Part shown: in pieces, positions 6,230 to 8,127 of the stretch
How positions within the stretch are numbered: the first letter of the stretch is position 1
How the letters are laid out: the number at the start of each line of letters is the position of its first letter
Origin: Alphaproteobacteria bacterium
GTDB lineage: Bacteria > Pseudomonadota > Alphaproteobacteria > RS24
DNA: 8,127 bases
Reading direction: 5' to 3'
NCBI GenBank assembly: GCA_028816945.1
Contig: JAPPQG010000163.1
Location: 1-8,127 of the forward strand
The notes under the pieces: generated by a model
Told to the model about the DNA's origin: nothing
Seen by the model: the letters and a program-made list of their open reading frames with translations, nothing else
The model's database searches: none
Translations under genes and position numbers: made by a program

Positions 6230-6258
6230 GCAATAGTTTATTGCTAATCTTAACTATT
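6230..6258. other. Overlapping inverted repeats in the purH-RTX gap
   Basis: GCAATA-GTT-TATTGC (6230-6244) is a perfect 6-bp stem with a 3-base loop. An alternative pairing joins AATAGTT (6232-6238) with AACTATT (6252-6258). The two structures share bases and are mutually exclusive. On neither strand is there a following T-run, so an intrinsic terminator is unlikely, and the function is unknown. Confidence 0.35.
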
Positions 6259-6412
6259 CTTAATAAAGCGGTAAGGTCTAGGTAACAAAAGGGGTTAGAG
6301 GCGCAAAGAAAGGTAAAAATGCACCCTTATTTGTTAAAGATAAATTGTCTATTTTGGCGTGGCTTTTCATTCAAACCGCGCATTCTAAAATAGTTCTAAT
6401 ATGCACGAGCAA

Positions 6413-8059
6413 CTAATGTCGAAAATGACGCATATTTGTAAAAACCATTGTTAGATTGGCTTGATTGGCGGCGGCGATAATTTCTTCATCCCGCTTTGCG
6501 CCACCCGGCTGAATAATGGCTTGAATGCCAGATTCAGCAATCTGTTCTAATCCATCTGCAAAGGGGAAAAACGCATCGGACGCGGCAACAATAGTCTGCT
6601 TTTTGGTTTGCTTATCTTTTGCTTTATGGCTTGCAATGCGGGCTGAGTCAATGCGGCTCATTTGTCCTGCGCCAATGCCGATTGTTGCCCCCTGTGTCGC
6701 ATAAACAATCGCATTTGATTTAACATGTTTTGCCACACAAAAGGCAAAAAGCATATCGTCTATTTCTGCCTGTGTGGGTTGGCGTTTTGTCACCACTTGC
6801 AAATCTCGTTCTGTGATATGGCCATTATCGCGACTCTGCACAAGATAACCACCTGCTATGCTGCGCATAGATAATGTGTTGCTTTGCCAATCAGCCACCC
6901 CGCCCGTTATAAGCAGGCGGAGATTTTTTTTCTTAGCAATCAGGGCGCGTGCCGCTTCATCGGCTTGCGGGGCAATAATGACTTCGGTAAAAATCTCTGT
7001 AATGGCTTTTGCCGTTGGCGCATCAAGCGGACGGTTGAGGGCAATAATGCCCCCATAGGCACTCATTGGGTCACAATTTAAGGCTTTTGCAAAAGCCTGT
7101 TCTAATCTGTCTGCTTTGGCAACACCGCATGGATTAGCATGTTTAATAATCGCACAGGCTGCCGTCTCGTTTGGGTCAAATTCACAAACAAGTTCAAAGG
7201 CCGCATCACTATCATTGATATTATTATAAGAAAGTGGCTTGCCTTGTATTTGCTGAGCGGTGGCCGCACCTGCCCGCGCGCTGTCGTCAAGGTAAAGGGC
7301 GGCGGCTTGGTGTGGATTTTCCCCATAGCGCAAAGGGGCGCGCAATCTGCCACCCGCTAGATAAAAGGCGGGCATGTTTTTTGTCTGCTCTTTTTCTTCT
7401 GTTTGTTTTGCAAGCCAATTCGTAATGGCTGCATCATAAGCGGCCGTATAGGCATAGGCTTTTTGCGCTAATTCTTGGCGAAGCGCAAATGGCACACAGT
7501 TTTGGTGCGCCGCAAGCGCATCCAATAGGCGCGCATAATCCGCCCGTTCCGTTAGCACAGTGACACGGTCATGATTTTTAGCAGCCGCGCGAATCATAGC
7601 CGGCCCACCAATATCAATCTGTTCTACACAAGAATCATAATCTGCCCCCGCCGCCACAGTCGCTTGGAAAGGGTAAAGATTAACGACAAGCAAATTAATC
7701 GCAACCATATTATGTTCCTGCATGGCCGCCGCATGTGCGCTGTCTTCCTGCTTGGCAAGTAGCCCGCCATAGATGATTGGGTGCAATGTTTTAACCCGCC
7801 CATCCATAATTTCTGGAAAGCCTGTTAAGTCTGCTATGTCTTTAACAGGTAGTTTGGCTTGTGCGATATGTTGTGCCGTGCCGCCGGTTGATATCAATTC
7901 TATATTTTGTGTATGGAGCGCACGGGCAAACTCGATAATGCCTGTTTTATCAGAAACAGAAATAAGGGCGCGGCGCACGGCTTGTGGTTTTTGTGTCCCT
8001 TGCGCTGTTTGTGCTGTTTGCGTACTCATATTAGGTTTATGGGTAGGTGACCTTGTCAT
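6413..8059 (-). CDS. purH: Bifunctional AICAR formyltransferase / IMP cyclohydrolase
   Basis: Catalyses the last two steps of de novo IMP synthesis in the cytosol: formyl transfer from 10-formyl-THF to AICAR, then ring closure to IMP. The product is 548 residues, slightly longer than E. coli PurH (529). The N-terminal MGS-fold cyclohydrolase domain spans about 29-170: [12 protein letters not shown] (29-40), STGGTA (57-62), [15 protein letters not shown] (80-94) and the [15 protein letters not shown] segment (149-163). The transformylase domain follows: LRYGENPHQ (243-251), the catalytic [11 protein letters not shown] with Lys306 and His307, [11 protein letters not shown] (332-342), KSNAIV (447-452), [10 protein letters not shown] (494-503) and the terminal MRHFRH. 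Start choice is uncertain: ATG 8059 has a weak AAAGA upstream and ATG 8029 has no usable site, so the polar leader of residues 1-28 may not be fully real. The promoter region (8060-8127) is AT-rich and only partly inside the window. Confidence 0.97.
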   Translation of the reverse strand: MTRSPTHKPNMSTQTAQTAQGTQKPQAVRRALISVSDKTGIIEFARALHTQNIELISTGGTAQHIAQAKLPVKDIADLTGFPEIMDGRVKTLHPIIYGGLLAKQEDSAHAAAMQEHNMVAINLLVVNLYPFQATVAAGADYDSCVEQIDIGGPAMIRAAAKNHDRVTVLTERADYARLLDALAAHQNCVPFALRQELAQKAYAYTAAYDAAITNWLAKQTEEKEQTKNMPAFYLAGGRLRAPLRYGENPHQAAALYLDDSARAGAATAQQIQGKPLSYNNINDSDAAFELVCEFDPNETAACAIIKHANPCGVAKADRLEQAFAKALNCDPMSAYGGIIALNRPLDAPTAKAITEIFTEVIIAPQADEAARALIAKKKNLRLLITGGVADWQSNTLSMRSIAGGYLVQSRDNGHITERDLQVVTKRQPTQAEIDDMLFAFCVAKHVKSNAIVYATQGATIGIGAGQMSRIDSARIASHKAKDKQTKKQTIVAASDAFFPFADGLEQIAESGIQAIIQPGGAKRDEEIIAAANQANLTMVFTNMRHFRH

Positions 8060-8127
8060 GTTTTTCTTTGCCGCGTTTTTCCGCTTATAAATAGATTCGG
8101 GCGCAACATATTTATATTACCATATTT

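Larger units (their letters stand above)
6084..6412. other. 329-bp noncoding gap between purH and the RTX gene
   Basis: AT-rich sequence with no convincing gene. Near the RTX start (minus strand) it holds the TAAGGA ribosome site (6090-6095) and a TATAAT string (minus strand, 6129-6134) that could be a -10 box. The nearest -35-like TTGCAC (6155-6160) is 20 bp away, longer than normal. Further upstream are a 17-bp duplication and two inverted repeats, listed separately. A plus-strand ORF of 24 codons at 6319-6393 has an AAAGG five bases upstream but shows no recognisable features. The half near purH (about 6260-6412) shows no strong terminator hairpin. Confidence 0.6.

Noticed and set aside
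6250..6263. CtrA-type site TTAA-N7-TTAA
   Set aside because: The sequence is TTAA-CTATTC-TTAA with a 6-base spacer, not the required 7, and lies in AT-rich DNA.
6319..6393. 24-codon plus-strand small gene
   Set aside because: It has a fair ribosome site (AAAGG, five bases before ATG), but the peptide shows no recognisable features and such ORFs are expected by chance. Conservation in relatives would be needed.

Overview
This window looks like chromosomal DNA of an alphaproteobacterium, moderately AT-rich. The reasons are the cluster fabI / glycine-zipper lipoprotein of the RT0821/Lpp0805 (rickettsial 17 kDa antigen-like) type / pdxH, which I recall as an alphaproteobacterial neighbourhood, a PurH ending in the canonical MRHFRH, and an acyl-CoA ligase close to the DmdB enzymes of marine alphaproteobacteria. 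No rRNA, tRNA, IS element, prophage or CRISPR is visible. The species cannot be named from sequence alone.

Layout. Positions 1-92 (minus) hold the first 30 codons of fabI, cut by the window edge. Positions 93-238 are mostly an 18/19-bp tandem array that runs into the 3' end of the next gene. Positions 239-769 (minus) encode the lipoprotein. Positions 770-973 are the divergent promoter region, filled by a 14-bp AT-rich tandem array. From 974 to 4309 (plus) run three co-directional genes: pdxH, a FieF/YiiP-type cation efflux transporter, and the acyl-CoA ligase, with gaps of 51 and 39 bp. Positions 4362-6083 (minus) encode an RTX protein with a VCBS-like domain, convergent to the ligase. Positions 6084-6412 are noncoding, with a 17-bp direct duplication and two inverted repeats. 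Positions 6413-8059 (minus) encode the bifunctional purine enzyme PurH.

Functionally this is mostly housekeeping: fatty-acid synthesis (FabI), PLP synthesis or salvage (PdxH), metal homeostasis (FieF), acyl-CoA activation and purine synthesis (PurH). Two envelope or surface products are present, the lipoprotein and the RTX protein. The RTX protein has no Sec signal and should leave through a type I secretion system, none of which is encoded here, so it is the most accessory-looking gene.

The most distinctive feature is non-coding. Nearly every gene boundary carries a short tandem duplication of unrelated sequence (periods of about 18, 15, 14, 24, 7 and 17 bp). Several copy the last codon(s) and stop of the neighbouring gene. 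I see no convincing undescribed multigene system.
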